Part shown: positions 43,525 to 54,599 of the stretch, in pieces
Numbering within the stretch: position 1 is the stretch's first letter
Layout: each line of letters opens with the position of its first letter
NCBI GenBank assembly: GCA_029215795.1
Contig: JARDYH010000004.1
Span: 212,328,517 to 212,392,516, forward strand
Source of the DNA: Anniella stebbinsi
Taxonomy: Eukaryota > Chordata > Lepidosauria > Squamata > Anniellidae
Direction: 5' to 3'
Length of the DNA stretch: 64,000 nt
Notes under the pieces: model-generated
The model's database searches: none
Told to the model about the DNA's origin: nothing
What the model saw: only the letters and a program-made list of their open reading frames with translations
Program-made: the position numbers and the translations under genes

Positions 43525-45085
43525 CTTTATTTATTTATTTATTTATTACATTTGTATACCGCCCCTTAGCCAAAGCTTTCTGGGCGGTTTACACAGGATT
43601 AAAAACAATTAAAAACAATATACAAAAATTAAAACAGCAAAAACATACAACATACACACAATCTGTACATTTGAAAACCACTTCAACACTTCAAAAAACT
43701 ACAAAAACAAAACAAACCCAGGCTCCTCAGATATTGCCAAATGCCTGAGAGAAGAGGAAAGTCTTGACCTGGCGCCGAAAAGATAACAATGTTGGCGCCA
43801 GGCGGGCCTCGTCGGGGAGATCGTTCCACAATTGGGGAGCCACCACAGAGAAGGCCCTCTCTCTTGTTGCCGACCTCCGAGCTTCCCTCGGAGGAGGCAC
43901 TCGGAGGAGGGCCTTAGATGTTGAACGTAGTGTTCGGGTAGGTTCATGTCGGGAAAGGCGTTCCATCAGGTATTGTGGTCCCAAGCCGTGTAAGGCTTTA
44001 TAGGTTAAAACCAGCACCTTGAACCGGGCTCGGAAACATACAGGCAGCCAATGCAAGCGGGCCAGAGTAGGTCTTATATGTTTGAACCTACTGGTTCCAG
44101 TTATCAATCTGGCCGCTGCATTTTGCACAAGCTGCAGCTTCCGAACCACCTTCAAAGGCAGCCCCATGTAGAGTGCATTGCAGTAATCTAACTTGGAGGT
44201 TACCAGAGTATGGACAACTGAAGCCAGGTTATCCCTGTCCAGATAGGGACGTAGCTGGGCCACCAACCGAAGTTGGTAGAAGGCACTCCGTGCCACTGAG
44301 GCCACCTGCGCCTCAAGTGACAGAGATGGTTCTAGGAGAGCCCCCAAGCTACGAACCCGCTCCTTCAAGGGGAGTGCAACCCCATCCAGAACAGGTTGAA
44401 CACCCTCCATCTGGTCAGCGGAACCACCCACTAACAGCGTCTCAGTCTTGTCTGGATTGAGTTTCAGTTTATTAGCCCTCATCCAGTCCATTGTCGCAGC
44501 CAGGCACTGGTTCAGCACATCCACAGCCTCACCTGATGAAGATGAAAAGGAGAAATAGAGCTGCGTGTCATCAGCGTACTGATGACAACGCACTCCAAAA
44601 CTCCGGATGACTGCACTCAACGGTTTCATGTAGATATTGAACAGCATGGGGGACAAAACTGACCCCTGTGGAACCCCATACTGGAGAATCCACGGGGCCG
44701 AGCAATGTTCCCCAAGCACCACCTTCTGGAGCTGACCCCCCAAGTAGGAGCGGAACCACTGCAATGGTTCCTAGTAATTGGTCTCATCTAAGAGTGCCTG
44801 GAGCTGGCCCCCAACTACTCACTCAATGACTTTGCCCAGGAATGGAACATTTGCCACTGGCCTATATTTATTAAGATTTTCTGGGTCCCAGGAGGATTTC
44901 TTCAGGAGTTGTCTTACTGCCGCCTCTTTCAGGCAGCCTGGAACCACTCCCTCTCGTAGAGAGGCATTAATCACTTCCCTGGCCCAGCCAGTTGTTCCAT
45001 CCCTGCTAGCTTTTATTAGCCAAGAGGGGTAAGGATCCAATATGGAAGTGGTTGCACGAACCTGTCCAAGTTTCCTTGGAGTGAA
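43525..45085 (-). mobile_element. L2/CR1-superfamily LINE, best-preserved copy (RT pseudogene)
   Basis: The minus strand reads from 45040: WLIKASRDGTTGWAREVIN, ..NLNKYRPVANVPFLGKVIE, then a TGA and a second stop (TAG near 44771). In the same frame, 345 codons are open from 44764 to 43727. These hold GVPQGSVLSPMLFNIYM (residues 30-46), the catalytic YADD (63-66), and the C-terminal LDYCNALYMGLPLKVVRKLQ, ARLHWLPV and RRSATRERAFSVVAP segments. Motif A with the first catalytic aspartate should lie between VIE and FRSYLGG but is missing, which implies an internal deletion at about 44765. The 3' UTR (43560-43726) and (TTTA)n tail follow. The endonuclease and upstream parts are absent. The copy cannot make an active enzyme. 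Confidence 0.92.
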
Positions 45086-45187
45086 ATATGAACTCTTGAT
45101 TTACATGCCCCCATTTTCCACCTCAAAAGTAGTATTTTTTTTCTCAGATTTCAGCAGAAATACACATGTGGCCCCTTCTTGTTCACT

Positions 45188-45450
45188 GTACAATTTATTT
45201 ATTTATTTATTTTATTCCATTTATATACCACCCCATAGCCGAAGCTCTCTGGGCAGTTTACAAAAATTAAAAATATATTGGTATTTTAATTGTTCAACAC
45301 CAATATACAAAATTTAAAAGCATAAAGCATAAAAACAAGTTAAAATTACAATATCCTTCTGGGTCAAAGCACAACAACAACACAAAAACACAAAAACCCT
45401 CATCATATGCTGTTAAATGCCTGGGAGAAGAGGAAAGTCTGCTGAGGCCT
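45188..45450 (-). mobile_element. Same LINE family, 3' end only
   Basis: It has a (TTTA)n tail, 'accaccccatagccgaagc' and 'tctctgggcagtttacaa', and then coding end words 'aaatgcctgggagaagagg', matching 43536-43760. It lies head-to-tail with the larger copy but begins with its own tail, so it is a separate insertion. Confidence 0.82.
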
Positions 45451-45554
45451 TCCCTCTGAATTGTTCTAACCATTTGATCCTTCCAGTAGTGGAGAGCTCA
45501 TAAGGGACTACCCCGGGAGTACTTGCAATACTAAAAACCTGTTCAGTTATGTAA

Positions 45555-45559
<5 letters not shown>

Positions 45560-45586
<27 letters not shown>

Positions 45587-45587
45587 A
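45560..45587. repeat. (TAA)n microsatellite
   Basis: About nine units. Confidence 0.95.
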
Positions 45588-45800
45588 ATGAAAACACAAA
45601 ATACTTCAGTTATATCCCATTTCCCTCCCCCCTCAGGTGCAGCAACAAAGCATAAAAATGTGGGCTTTCTGACAGAAAAACAAAGCCTCTTCATTCATAG
45701 CATGCTCCTTCTACAACTGCATTCTTTATGTCCTGTGAATCTGGTCAGTTACCTCAGTTGAAATCTTCTACCACAAACACTCTGACATTATCAACTCATG

Positions 45801-46026
45801 GGCTGAATTTGGACGACACAATAAGCAACGGGGGGGGGGGAAACAATCATCAGTTGTATTGACTATCGTGTCATCTGAATGCTACCATAGTCAACTCAGC
45901 GCTGGTCCTAATCCACACCACAGTTGATTATTTATTACCATGTTGTGTGGGGAGTACCCCCTAGATGAACAACTGTAAAGTTGATTATTACCCCACCATT
46001 GACTATCGTGTTGTCCGAATTCAGCC
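45801..46026. mobile_element. 226-bp MITE with about 30-bp terminal inverted repeats
   Basis: The ends are GGCTGAATTTGGACGACACA and TGTTGTCCGAATTCAGCC. Internal inverse words: 'ttgactatcgtg' and 'caacggggg'-type. The flanks are ATG and ACG, an imperfect 3-bp match. It is non-coding. Confidence 0.78.
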
Positions 46027-46039
46027 ACGGTGTTTTCAC

Positions 46040-46550
46040 TGAGAAATGAGAGACTATATTTTTCCCCCTGCTGAAAAACATGGTGAAATGCTCAAGCTGT
46101 TCCTGCATCCACATCTCATTTTAGGAAAGAAGGAAAAAGTTCTACTTTGGACATTACCAAGAAGTGAGAGGAACAGGAAATGTGAGGCATTTGCACAGGA
46201 AGACACCTGCACTTTCTTCAAACATCTGGGACGGCTTAGAATGGCTGCCTCCAAATCAGCAACATCTACAAAAGAAAATATTTCTTTCCACTGTGCTGAA
46301 TGAGATATAAGAAACCAATGTTATACAATTAGGGATATATTAGTAATTTGACATTTGCAAATTCCAATACAAACTCACCTGACCTTTGCCTTCAAAACCA
46401 CTGTGCAAGTCAGAGCTCAGTTATCCACTACCTTTCATACTTCCTGAATGTTCCAGTGATGTTCTTAACTTGAAAAATGTATATTTTGAGAAAGAAATAC
46501 GCTTAGAAATGCATTTTGAGAGAAATTAAAATTAAAATTGCATATTTAAA
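46040..46550. other. Unique-looking sequence
   Basis: Nothing was recognised. A CAG|GTGAGT donor on the minus strand near 46379 lacks a supporting open exon. Confidence 0.4.
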
Positions 46551-46557
46551 TATGAAT

Positions 46558-46579
46558 GTGTGTGTGTGTGTGTGTGTGT
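46558..46579. repeat. (TG)n microsatellite
   Basis: About eleven units. Confidence 0.95.
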
Positions 46580-46599
46580 TTTAGAATCCCAGATTAATG

Positions 46600-47270
46600 C
46601 AGAAACGGGACAGAATGGATTTATGCAAATGAGGCCCAGCTTTGTTCCTCTGTAACATCTGAATCGGGAGGGACCATGCACAGTCTGAACCAGTATCTGG
46701 ATAGAGTTATGGCTGGATGAGGGCTAACAAACTGTGGCTGAACTCTGATAAAAGAGAAACCCTGTGGGTTGGTGGTTCCCAGGTCCAAGAATTGGGAAGT
46801 TTGCCTGTTCTAGATGGGGTTGGAAGGAGCAGGTCCGTAGTTTAGGGGTGCTCTTGGACCCGTCTTTGTCACTGGAGACCCAGGTGGCCTTGGTGGCCCG
46901 GAACGCCCATTATCAACTTTGGTTGGTACGCCAGCTATGCTCATTCCTAGATAAGGACAGCTTAGCCATGGTCATTCATGCACTGGTACCCTCATGGTTA
47001 GACTGCTGTAACACGTTCTATGTGGGACTACCCATGTGTGTGGTTCGGAAGCTGCAGCTTGTGCAGAATGCATCAGCTAGGGTGCTCACTGGATCGCCTA
47101 GCTCTGCCCACATAAAACCTGTGTTAAAAGAACTGCACTGGCTGCCTGTTAGCTATGAGCCATGTACAAGGCTATGTTATTATCTTATAAAGCTCTGAAC
47201 AACTTGGGACCAGGATACCTAGCAGACCGCCTTCCCTGATATACATCTAGATAACATTTATGATCGTCAG
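46600..47270 (+). mobile_element. L2/CR1-superfamily LINE, RT to C-terminal fragment
   Basis: The plus-strand frame at 46764-47198 reads VRSLGVLLDPSLSLETQVAL, then NTFYVGLPMCVVRKLQLVQN, then VLKELHWLPV. It is collinear with residues 135-245 of the 43.7-kb copy. Upstream, at 46635-46760, a broken frame still shows SLNQYLDRVMAG-type residues after the YADD region. Stops and frameshifts lie on both sides, so it is a pseudogene. Confidence 0.88.
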
Positions 47271-47289
47271 AGGAGGTCTGGGTGTATAT

Positions 47290-47605
47290 AAGGCATGTGC
47301 GCATGCCCAGTTTGAAGCTTTGAATGTGAGCATGAGCACATGTCCACTGAAAATATTTGGAAACTGTTGAACACGTTTACGTTCACTTCGTTCCCGATTC
47401 CCAATTTGATTTGTGCATTTTTTTAAAAATTGCGCAAATATCTTCCATAGACTGAATCAGCTCATCTTTACTCGATGGAGGAAAGCTGCTGAAATTTGTA
47501 GAAACTTGCACAAGTATCCCATTCAGTCACTGCTCAATTTGCGTAAGTTTTCTGTTTGCGCAGAGCAAGCTGTGATCACAAATGTGAGCATGAATTGGGC
47601 ATGAG
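47290..47605. repeat. Foldback-like repeat, family Z copy 1
   Basis: It shares 'atgcccagtttgaagc' (inverse 'gcttcaaaccgggcat' at 60507), 'tgcgcaaatatcttccatag' (against 'tgcgcatatttcctccatag' at 60438) and 'actgctcaatttgcg' with 60255-60530. Inverse words at both ends suggest a palindromic DNA transposon. Its ends are not resolved. Confidence 0.55.
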
Positions 47606-47639
47606 ACAAGTGGCAAGACGAAGTTCCTGATGATCTTGA

Positions 47640-47885
47640 ACGTCACCCATTTCCCCATATCCAGTGAAGGAGAGCCCATCATCTCCCAGAACACTCTGTT
47701 CACTATGTAACAGCTTTTATCATTAAGAAGTTTCTCCTAATGCTTTACTGAAATTTGCTTCCCTGCAATTTTCATCCATTGGTTCTAGTCTTACTCTCTG
47801 AAACAACAAAGAGCAAATCTGGTCCATCTTTGGCATGATGGTCCTTCAAACATTTGAAGATAGATATCATATCTCCCCTTAACTA
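47640..47885 (-). mobile_element. CR1-like LINE fragment
   Basis: 'ccattggttctagtcttactc', 'caaagagcaaatctggtcc' and 'tttgaagatagatatcatatc' form the minus-strand C-terminal region of a CR1-like ORF2. Confidence 0.65.
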
Positions 47886-47889
47886 TAAG

Positions 47890-48251
47890 AAGAGTTGTCC
47901 AGGATCAGACCAAGGGGCCAACTAGTCCAGCATACTGTAACCCACAAGCAGGACACGAGTGCAACAGCACCCTCTCACCCATGCTCCCCAGCAACTGGTG
48001 TACATAGGCTTACTGCCTCTGCTACTGGAGGTAACATATAGTCTTCAAGACTAGTAGCCATTGGTAGACTTCTCCTCTACCAACCTCCTCCAAAAGCCAT
48101 CCAAATTGGTGGCCATCACATTATTTTTTGGGAACAAATTCCATCATCTCTTCTCCCAAGCTAAACATACACAGCTCTTTCAACTGTCTCTCATAGTATT
48201 TGATTTCCAAATCCCTCACCATCCCGTTCACCCACTTTTTGACATGCTCCA

Positions 48252-48297
<46 letters not shown>

Positions 48298-48365
48298 AAA
48301 TCTGGCACCCAAAACTGGACACAATACTTCAGATGTGAAATGGAATCTGAAAGAGATTTGTGAGA
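47890..48365 (-). mobile_element. CR1-like LINE, 3' part with an internal microsatellite
   Basis: It starts with the 3' end words 'aggatcagaccaaggggcc' and 'cccagcaactggtgtacat', continues to 'gccatccaaattggtggcc', then more upstream coding words 'aagctaaacatacacagct' and 'actggacacaatacttcag'. This is the same family as 28040 and 55910. A (TC)n tract at 48255-48297 interrupts it. Confidence 0.7.
48255..48297. repeat. (TC)n microsatellite
   Basis: About 43 bp of nearly perfect TC repeats. Confidence 0.95.
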
Positions 48366-48419
48366 ACTGAAGACTTTTTTCTTGGGGGTGAGGGGGATGA
48401 TGAGGTTCACACATATGTA

Positions 48420-49785
48420 ATACTGGCCTACCTTACATATGTTATCTATCATTGTCAGGCATTTTGGTTAATAAGAGGGTGGGAAAGTCAAGATTAACTT
48501 CCAAAATATCCATGCTCCACAACCAAATTCAATGGCATTTCCCATAAGCTAGTGGCAAATACTGAATGGCAAAAGCTAAATGCAGTGAGTTGCTAGCCAT
48601 TTTTAATGTCATATTCCAAAAAAAAGATCATCACTGAGAAGGACCGTCGGCCATTAAAGGTGGGAAAGAGTTTCACAAGCTGTTTGTCCCGGCTCCAAGT
48701 TGCTTCTCTTTTTATACAAGGGCCACGTGTATTTTCAACTGAAGTTACTAAAAACGAAATGCTTATCATTTAAAGTATATTAACTCTCTTCTGACTAGAG
48801 AAAATGAATTTTAGCTAAATAATGGATGAAGGTGCCATACATTTTTTAGTTACTGCAATGGGAAAAAAAGAATCCTGTACCTGTTCATTTTTTTCAGTGA
48901 CTTAGTTACATCCATCACTGTCAAATTGGACCCTCTTTTACATTGCCTGCATACCAGGGATACCAGCCAGCTACATAAATCACCTCCAGTTTCCAGGCAG
49001 AGAACTTCCTCATCTTCAGCTAAGAGCAGATAACTCAGGTATTAAAACATGAATAATGCTCAACTACATCTGGTCTTCTGCAATATCGAAAGAGCTAAGA
49101 AGTAGAGTATCCAGTATAAAGTACAAATAGCCACATGGTACAATCCTCCAGGGAATTCTCCTGCACAAACCCCACCGAAGCAGATGAAGCGTGCACAGAA
49201 GAATTTCCCTGTAGACTGTGCCCAATGCTTTTAAGAACTGTGTAACAAAATCTTAAAGTGGCCACATAGTCACACAAACTCACATAGTTATTAATGGATG
49301 GGCCACCATGGGATTGTTCAAGCAGGAGATTCTTGTGCATATAGGATCTCCCTGCCCAAGTTGCAATTGTCAGTAGACAAGAGACATTTTTGCTTGAGCC
49401 TCTGTAATGGTCTTTCACCCCGGACAGGAAAAGCCTACCACTTTGTTCTCGCCAGCATGGAGACACAGGTTGTAGCAGGTCCTTTAATAAGGCCTAGGGA
49501 GGCAGCTGCAGTAACACCCCTCTTGTTCCTCCTGACCTAAGGAATTAACCTTGTGTCACTGTCACCGTAGCAACTCCTACCCTTGAAGGACTTCGGAAGG
49601 TAGTTGTGATAATATCCCATCAATCTTCCCCGTAGGACAAAAAGAAAGACAGAGAGGAACAGGGAAAGTACAGAGAGGATGAGGAAAGCAGAGAGAGGGA
49701 AGTAAAAGCTGATAGACAAAAGGAGGAAAGGGTGAAGCCAGCTAGCTCAGTTGGCTAGTTTACAATGAAGCTTTGAAAATGGTTC
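48420..49785. other. Unique-looking sequence
   Basis: No repeat or gene was recognised. The 123-codon minus frame at 49095-49466 has no recognisable motif. Confidence 0.4.
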
Positions 49786-49789
49786 TGAA

Positions 49790-50110
49790 GCTTTAGTTAG
49801 CCCAAAATAGAGTTGCTAGGCTTTTAACTGACTGATCTGTACAATCATTTGTCAATGGCACTGGCTTCCAGTCCATTCTGGGCCCAATTCAAAGTGTTGG
49901 TGTTGGACCCTAAATGGATTGGAGCCAGAGTAAATAAAGGACTATGTCCTCCCTTATATACCTGCCCAGATGCTTAGGTAATCTTTGGAGGTCCTCCTCC
50001 AGACACCCCCTACCAAATGAAGTTAGGCGGGTGGCTACAAGAGAGAGGGCCTTCTTAGCCCCACAGATGGAATATTGCTACCCACACTGTTATCATTTCA
50101 GTGCCAGGTA
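49790..50110 (+). mobile_element. L2/CR1-superfamily LINE, C-terminal fragment
   Basis: The plus-strand words translate to NRVARLLTD, HPLPNEVRRVATRERAFLAP and a 3' remnant. They align with AARLITG and PPPREARRSATRERAFSVVA of the 43.7-kb copy. Stops are present throughout. Confidence 0.72.
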
Positions 50111-50119
50111 AAACCATTT

Positions 50120-50790
50120 TTAAGAACTTAAGAAGAGCCATGTTGGATCAGACAAAGGTAGGCTGACCATATGAAAAGGAGGACAGGGCTCATGTAACTT
50201 TAACAGTTGTAGAGAAAAGGGAATTTCAGCCAGTGTCGTTTGTAGGCAATTAATTCCTGGTGAAATTCCCTCTTCATCACAACAGTTAGAGTTGCAGGGG
50301 CCCTGCCTTCTTTTGTATATGGTCACTCTAGTATAGTGCATGCACCTTTAACTGTTGTGATGAAGAGGGAATTTCACCAGGAATTAATTGCATACAAATG
50401 ACACTGACTGAAGATACAGGAGCCCTGTCCTCCTTTTCATATGGTCAGCCTAGACAAAGGGTCCATCTAGTCCAGCACTCTGTTCACACAGTGGCCAACC
50501 AGCTGCCAACCAGAGACCATCAAAGCAGGACATGGGTGCATCAGCACCCTCCCACTCATGTTCCCCAGCAACTGGTGTATATAGGCTTACTGCCTCTGAT
50601 ACTGGAGATAGCACATAACATCAGGGCTAGTAGCCATTGATAGCCTTCGCCTCCAGGAATTTATCCAACCCCCTTTTAAAGCCATCCAAATTGGTGGCCA
50701 TCACTTCATCTTGTGGTAGTGAATTCTATAGTTTAACCATGTGCTGTGTGAAGAAGTATTTCCTTTTATTTGTACTGTTTCTCCCATAGG
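50120..50790 (-). mobile_element. CR1-like LINE 3' end, split by a MITE
   Basis: The 3' end ('aagaagagccatgttggatc') is separated by family P copy 5 (50159-50452) from its continuation ('gtccatctagtccagcactc', 'ccccagcaactggtgtat', 'ctccaggaatttatccaacc', 'gtgtgaagaagtatttcc'). The LINE reads on without loss, so the MITE insertion is later. Confidence 0.85.
50151..50460. mobile_element. Palindromic hAT-like MITE, family P copy 5 (294 bp) with 8-bp TSD
   Basis: The element at 50159-50452 starts TAGGCTGACCATATGAAAAG and ends in the inverse ATATGGTCAGCCTA. The exact 8-bp duplication is GACAAAGG (50151-50158 and 50453-50460). Both ends carry the 'CATATGAAAAGGAGG' module, like copy 3. The central third terminus is in inverse orientation relative to copy 2. 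The right arm is shortened. Confidence 0.93.
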
Positions 50791-50873
50791 CATTTTAGAT
50801 CTTTATTACTGTGTGACCTTTTAAATCTTTGTAATATTATTGATCATCATTGTTTTAACCCTATGTTTTAACA

Positions 50874-51209
50874 TGTTTATTTAGGCTGACCAGATAAAAT
50901 CCAGGTCAGGGCTTATGTAACTTTAACAGTTGTAGAGAAAAGGGAATTTCAGCCAGTGTCATTTGTATGCAATTAGTTCTTGGTGAAATTCCCTCTTCAT
51001 CACAACAGTTAAAGGTGCAGGCACTATACTAGACTGACCATATACAAAAGAAGGAAGGGGCCCTGCACCTTTAACTGTTGTGATGAAGAGGGAATTTCAC
51101 CAGGAACTAATTGCATACAAATGACACTGGCTGAAATTCCCTTTTCTCTATAACTGTTAAAGTTACATGAGCCCTGACCTGGATTTTATCTGGTCACCCT
51201 AGTTTATTG
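50874..51209. mobile_element. Palindromic hAT-like MITE, family P copy 6 (320 bp)
   Basis: The element at 50882-51201 starts TAGGCTGACCAGATAAAATC and ends ATCTGGTCACCCTA. The flanks 'tgtttatt' and 'agtttatt' match at 7 of 8 bases, in keeping with an aged 8-bp duplication. It has the same modules and orientation as copies 2 and 4. Confidence 0.9.
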
Positions 51210-51214
51210 TTTGT

Positions 51215-52740
51215 GCTGCCCTGAAAATATTTTGTTATAGGGTGCCATCTTAACATCACAAACAAACCAAGAAAACAATCATACTTTGTATTAGCCTCAT
51301 GCTGGCCAGTAGCCACTGACTCTCATGGCTCTTTCTGTGTGTTTGTGTGTGTTTATACATACCCCTGAATAATGGATACTGAGGACAAATGGGAAATGCT
51401 GCCCATCATTTTCATGCCTTGCTGTGAGATTCCTTTGGCCTCTGGCTGGCCACTGTCAAAGAGAGTGTGCTGGAACTCATGGATCTTTGGTAAGATCTAG
51501 GGGAGAGGCCCTCATGTTTTTAGGTGCCTGGTTGTCAGAGCAGCAGCTGCAGGGAGGCAGGAAGGATTTAACCATTTCCAAGGCTGCCATAACCCATCCT
51601 GAGCCTTTGGATCAGGTGGGATAAAAATTGTCTCGCTTGCAAGGTACGTTGTTGATCCAAACAATCCCTAAAACTGCACATCTTTTCTATTCCTTCCTCG
51701 TTTAACAAGGCCAGATTCCACTCAGCTACCACTGAACTGCTGTAAGAATTAGTTTAATAAGAAGGAGCATGCTGTGATATTCTGAAATGTCTGGATGTGT
51801 GACGTGGTGCCTATGCTGCCTCTTTTATCACAGCAAAAGTATCTGGACTGTATTCTAAAGGCTTCAGGGTCCCTCCAGTATCCTGCCTTCTGGATGTTGC
51901 ATTGAAATGTTGAAAGGCACACAGCAGTTAATGGCTTCCAAACAACTTCTTACTGGTCAATCGACTTAACTCCATGACATTAATGCAATGTGTTCTCTCA
52001 GCGGTTGCTTGCTTTCCAGCACAGCCCCCAACTAATGGTAAGGGGCAGAAAAAAATCCTTCAGCTCTTTTTCTGGCTTGTCTATATGACCTATATACCGC
52101 ATTGTGGCTGCACAGTGCCGCTGCATTATTTAAATGATGCAGCCACCAACTTACAGCCACATCGCAGTTTTACCTTCGAAACTGCCTTTCTCGCGGTGTC
52201 CTTTTACCATGACTTTTCTGTTTGCTATGATATCATCATGTTGTTTCTCCTGTCTGTCAGTGGTTGCTTCAGTTTGGGGGCATTTCTAGGGGTGGATCCC
52301 AGTACTGGGAACATCGGGCATTGGGCAGGCTTGACAAGTGGATGGCCGCTGGATAACCCACACTCCCTCCTGCCATCTAGATTTAGTACTCCCGCCCACA
52401 ACAGTGATAATGCAGGGTTTGGGGGGAAGCAGCTGCAAAGCAGCATCTGATTGACACCCCCCTAAACAGTAGAGATGGTCCTTGAACCTCATGATTCAGC
52501 GAACACCTGGGTGCTTTCTTTCCCCATTTACAATAGACAACTGGGCATGGTGTTTTGTAGATTCTCTTTTAAAGAACTGTCTAAAAGTTGTGGTGTCACA
52601 GAAAACACCTACCTTGCATGTTACCTACCATGTGGTACGAATGGGAGAGAAGTTAATTAGGTCCATGTTTTTAAGTGAGTTAACTTCATTCATTCATTAA
52701 ATGTATGTCTTGCTTCCCACTTTGCACTTCCTGGACTCTT
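51215..52740. other. Unique-looking sequence
   Basis: Nothing was recognised. A 158-codon plus frame at 51974-52450 has no domain, signal peptide pattern or splice support that I can see. Confidence 0.4.
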
Positions 52741-52759
52741 ATGTAGATGAGAGCACAAT

Positions 52760-52960
52760 TATTTTTCGGAAACGCATTTCTTCAAACTTTTACAATGTAG
52801 TTCTTGGCTCAAAATTTTTTGTACAAAAATGCATACATTGAAGAGAGTTCAGTACAAAATTCGCACATTAAGGAAAGTTGTATTAAAAAATGTGCATGTC
52901 AGGGAAAATTGCATACAAGATGCTTACATTAGTGGAAAATTGTAAACTAAAAAGTGAGGT
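52760..52960. repeat. Old 'gcatacatt / gaaaattg' repeat
   Basis: Short words such as 'gtacaaaaatgcatacatt' and 'aaaaaatgtgcatgtcagg' recur internally. They resemble 15480-15790, 46440-46550 and 62690-62870. Confidence 0.4.
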
Positions 52961-53276
52961 TAGCACTCCGAAGCCTTATCAGACATGTTATGTGTGCCTT
53001 TATTTACATTCTGCTGCATGGCAACTTACAATAATAAAACATCTAGAAGTAAACCAGTAGAAAAACACTACAAGTAATAATATTACAAAATAAATCAATG
53101 TAATATATTTTTAAAAGTTACAATTTTCTAAAATGAACAGCGGCAGCACAGAGGGAGAAATGTGCTCCCCAGAGGCCCAATGATTAGAAATGCATTTCTA
53201 ATGTTATGAGCAGTATTCTAATTTACAGTTAGTTTATGGAACTCACTGCCATGACATATAGTGATATGTGTTATTC

Positions 53277-53390
53277 AATGTTAGTTCTACGTAAAGTAGA
53301 CCTATTGAAATGATTGGGGATTCAGTTAGCTAAGTCCCATTCATTTCAATAGGTCTATGCTGCATAGGACTAACACTGGATACTACGAGT
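53277..53390. repeat. Palindromic repeat, arms of about 45 bp
   Basis: 'gttagttctacgtaaagtag' and 'acctattgaaatgattggg' pair with 'cccattcatttcaataggt' and 'ctatgctgcataggactaac'. It is related to the repeat split at 32290-32665. Confidence 0.75.
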
Positions 53391-53689
53391 GTAGATTAAT
53401 TTATTTTATTTTATTTTAAATGAGGTGGACAAATTCATGGTCTATTCAAGGTTGTTCCAGGATTTTTGATATAGTGTTCCCATGTTATCCCTATTCTTGA
53501 GCATTCCACTAGGACTGAAGAGACCCAGGTCCAAACCCTCATTTAACCAAGACTGGATATTGAGTAACTGCTTAGTAATGCCATCTGCTCATGCTGCGCC
53601 TGAGTTTATCATAAAGAGCAACATTTTATTTTTTTAAAAAAAGGAAGCTCCATGTGCAATAGTAGTGTCTGTTTGGGTACAAAATGCTG

Positions 53690-53835
53690 ACGTCAAACAA
53701 CAGGAAAGGGCTATTGCCTTCATGCCTTGCTCATGAACTTCCCAAGGTATCCACTTGACCATAAACAGAACAGAATGGTGGACTTGATGAACCGTGGTGT
53801 GATCGAACAAGGCAGTTCTTATGTCTTGTTGCTGC
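53690..53835 (+). mobile_element. CR1-like LINE, 3' end, plus strand
   Basis: 'ctattgccttcatgccttgc', 'ccacttgaccataaacagaac', 'tggacttgatgaacc' and 'aaggcagttcttatgtc' are the inverse of the terminal sequence at 50120-50520. It has diverged. Confidence 0.65.
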
Positions 53836-53914
53836 TGGTTCCCCCAAACAAGCTCCATCTGTTGAATGCTACAGTCATTTTGGACCACCATCCGAGTTTA
53901 TTTAAAGCATAAGA

Positions 53915-54500
53915 ATCAAGAGACCAGCAGAGACCACCTACTCCAGCATTCTGTCTCCAGCAGCTTAGGAAATTCAAGCAGCTCATGCTGGTAGTAATCA
54001 TCTCTTTTTATGTGTCCACAGCATCTGGCACTCAGATGCTGTATTGCCTTTGAAATACCATGGATAATAGTAACTGATAGATCTATCCTTCATAAAATTG
54101 TCCAGGTTTTCTGCAACATAATCCTGCTTGATCAGGCCAAATGCCTATCTAGTCTGTTTCCCCACAGTGGCCAACAGCCACCTGTGGGAAGCCCACAGGT
54201 AGGGCATGAGTGTAATAGAACCAACCCATTAGTTTTCACTGTCAACTGGAAAACGGAGGCATACTGCCTCTGATCCTGGAGCTAATACACAGCACCATGA
54301 ATGTGTCTAATCCCCTTTTAAAGCCATCCAGCCTGGTGGCCATCATTGCATCTTGGGGAAGCAAATTCCATAGTATTTCTATGCGAAGAAATACTGATTT
54401 TGTCATCCTTTTGCTACTTGGTATCAGAGGACATCTTGATACCAAAGCATTATCAAAATAATGTTTGAAGATTCCTGAGTTATGCTTCATTTTATGGCAG
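53915..54500 (-). mobile_element. CR1-like LINE 3' end
   Basis: 'cctgcttgatcaggcc', 'aaatgcctatctagtctg', 'ccccttttaaagccatccagc' and 'atcattgcatcttgggg' match the family at 50120. The minus-strand frame reads EILWNLLPQDAMMATRLDGF and then KRGLDTF, the WNSLPQDVV..FKRGLDKF segment. It is decayed. Confidence 0.75.
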
Positions 54501-54539
54501 TAAAGCTGTTTAAGCTTAAATGAACTATTCAGGCATGGA

Positions 54540-54544
<5 letters not shown>

Positions 54545-54578
<34 letters not shown>
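54545..54578. repeat. (TA)n microsatellite
   Basis: About seventeen units. Confidence 0.95.
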
Positions 54579-54581
<3 letters not shown>

Positions 54582-54599
54582 TCCCCAAGGTGTACAGAT

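Noticed and set aside
46375..46440. Consensus CAG|GTGAGT donor on the minus strand
   Set aside because: All frames close within about 40 bp upstream, so no exon can be drawn.
51974..52450. 158-codon plus-strand open frame
   Set aside because: I see no domain, no homologue, no splice sites and no conservation clue. Its length is not surprising across 64 kb in six frames.
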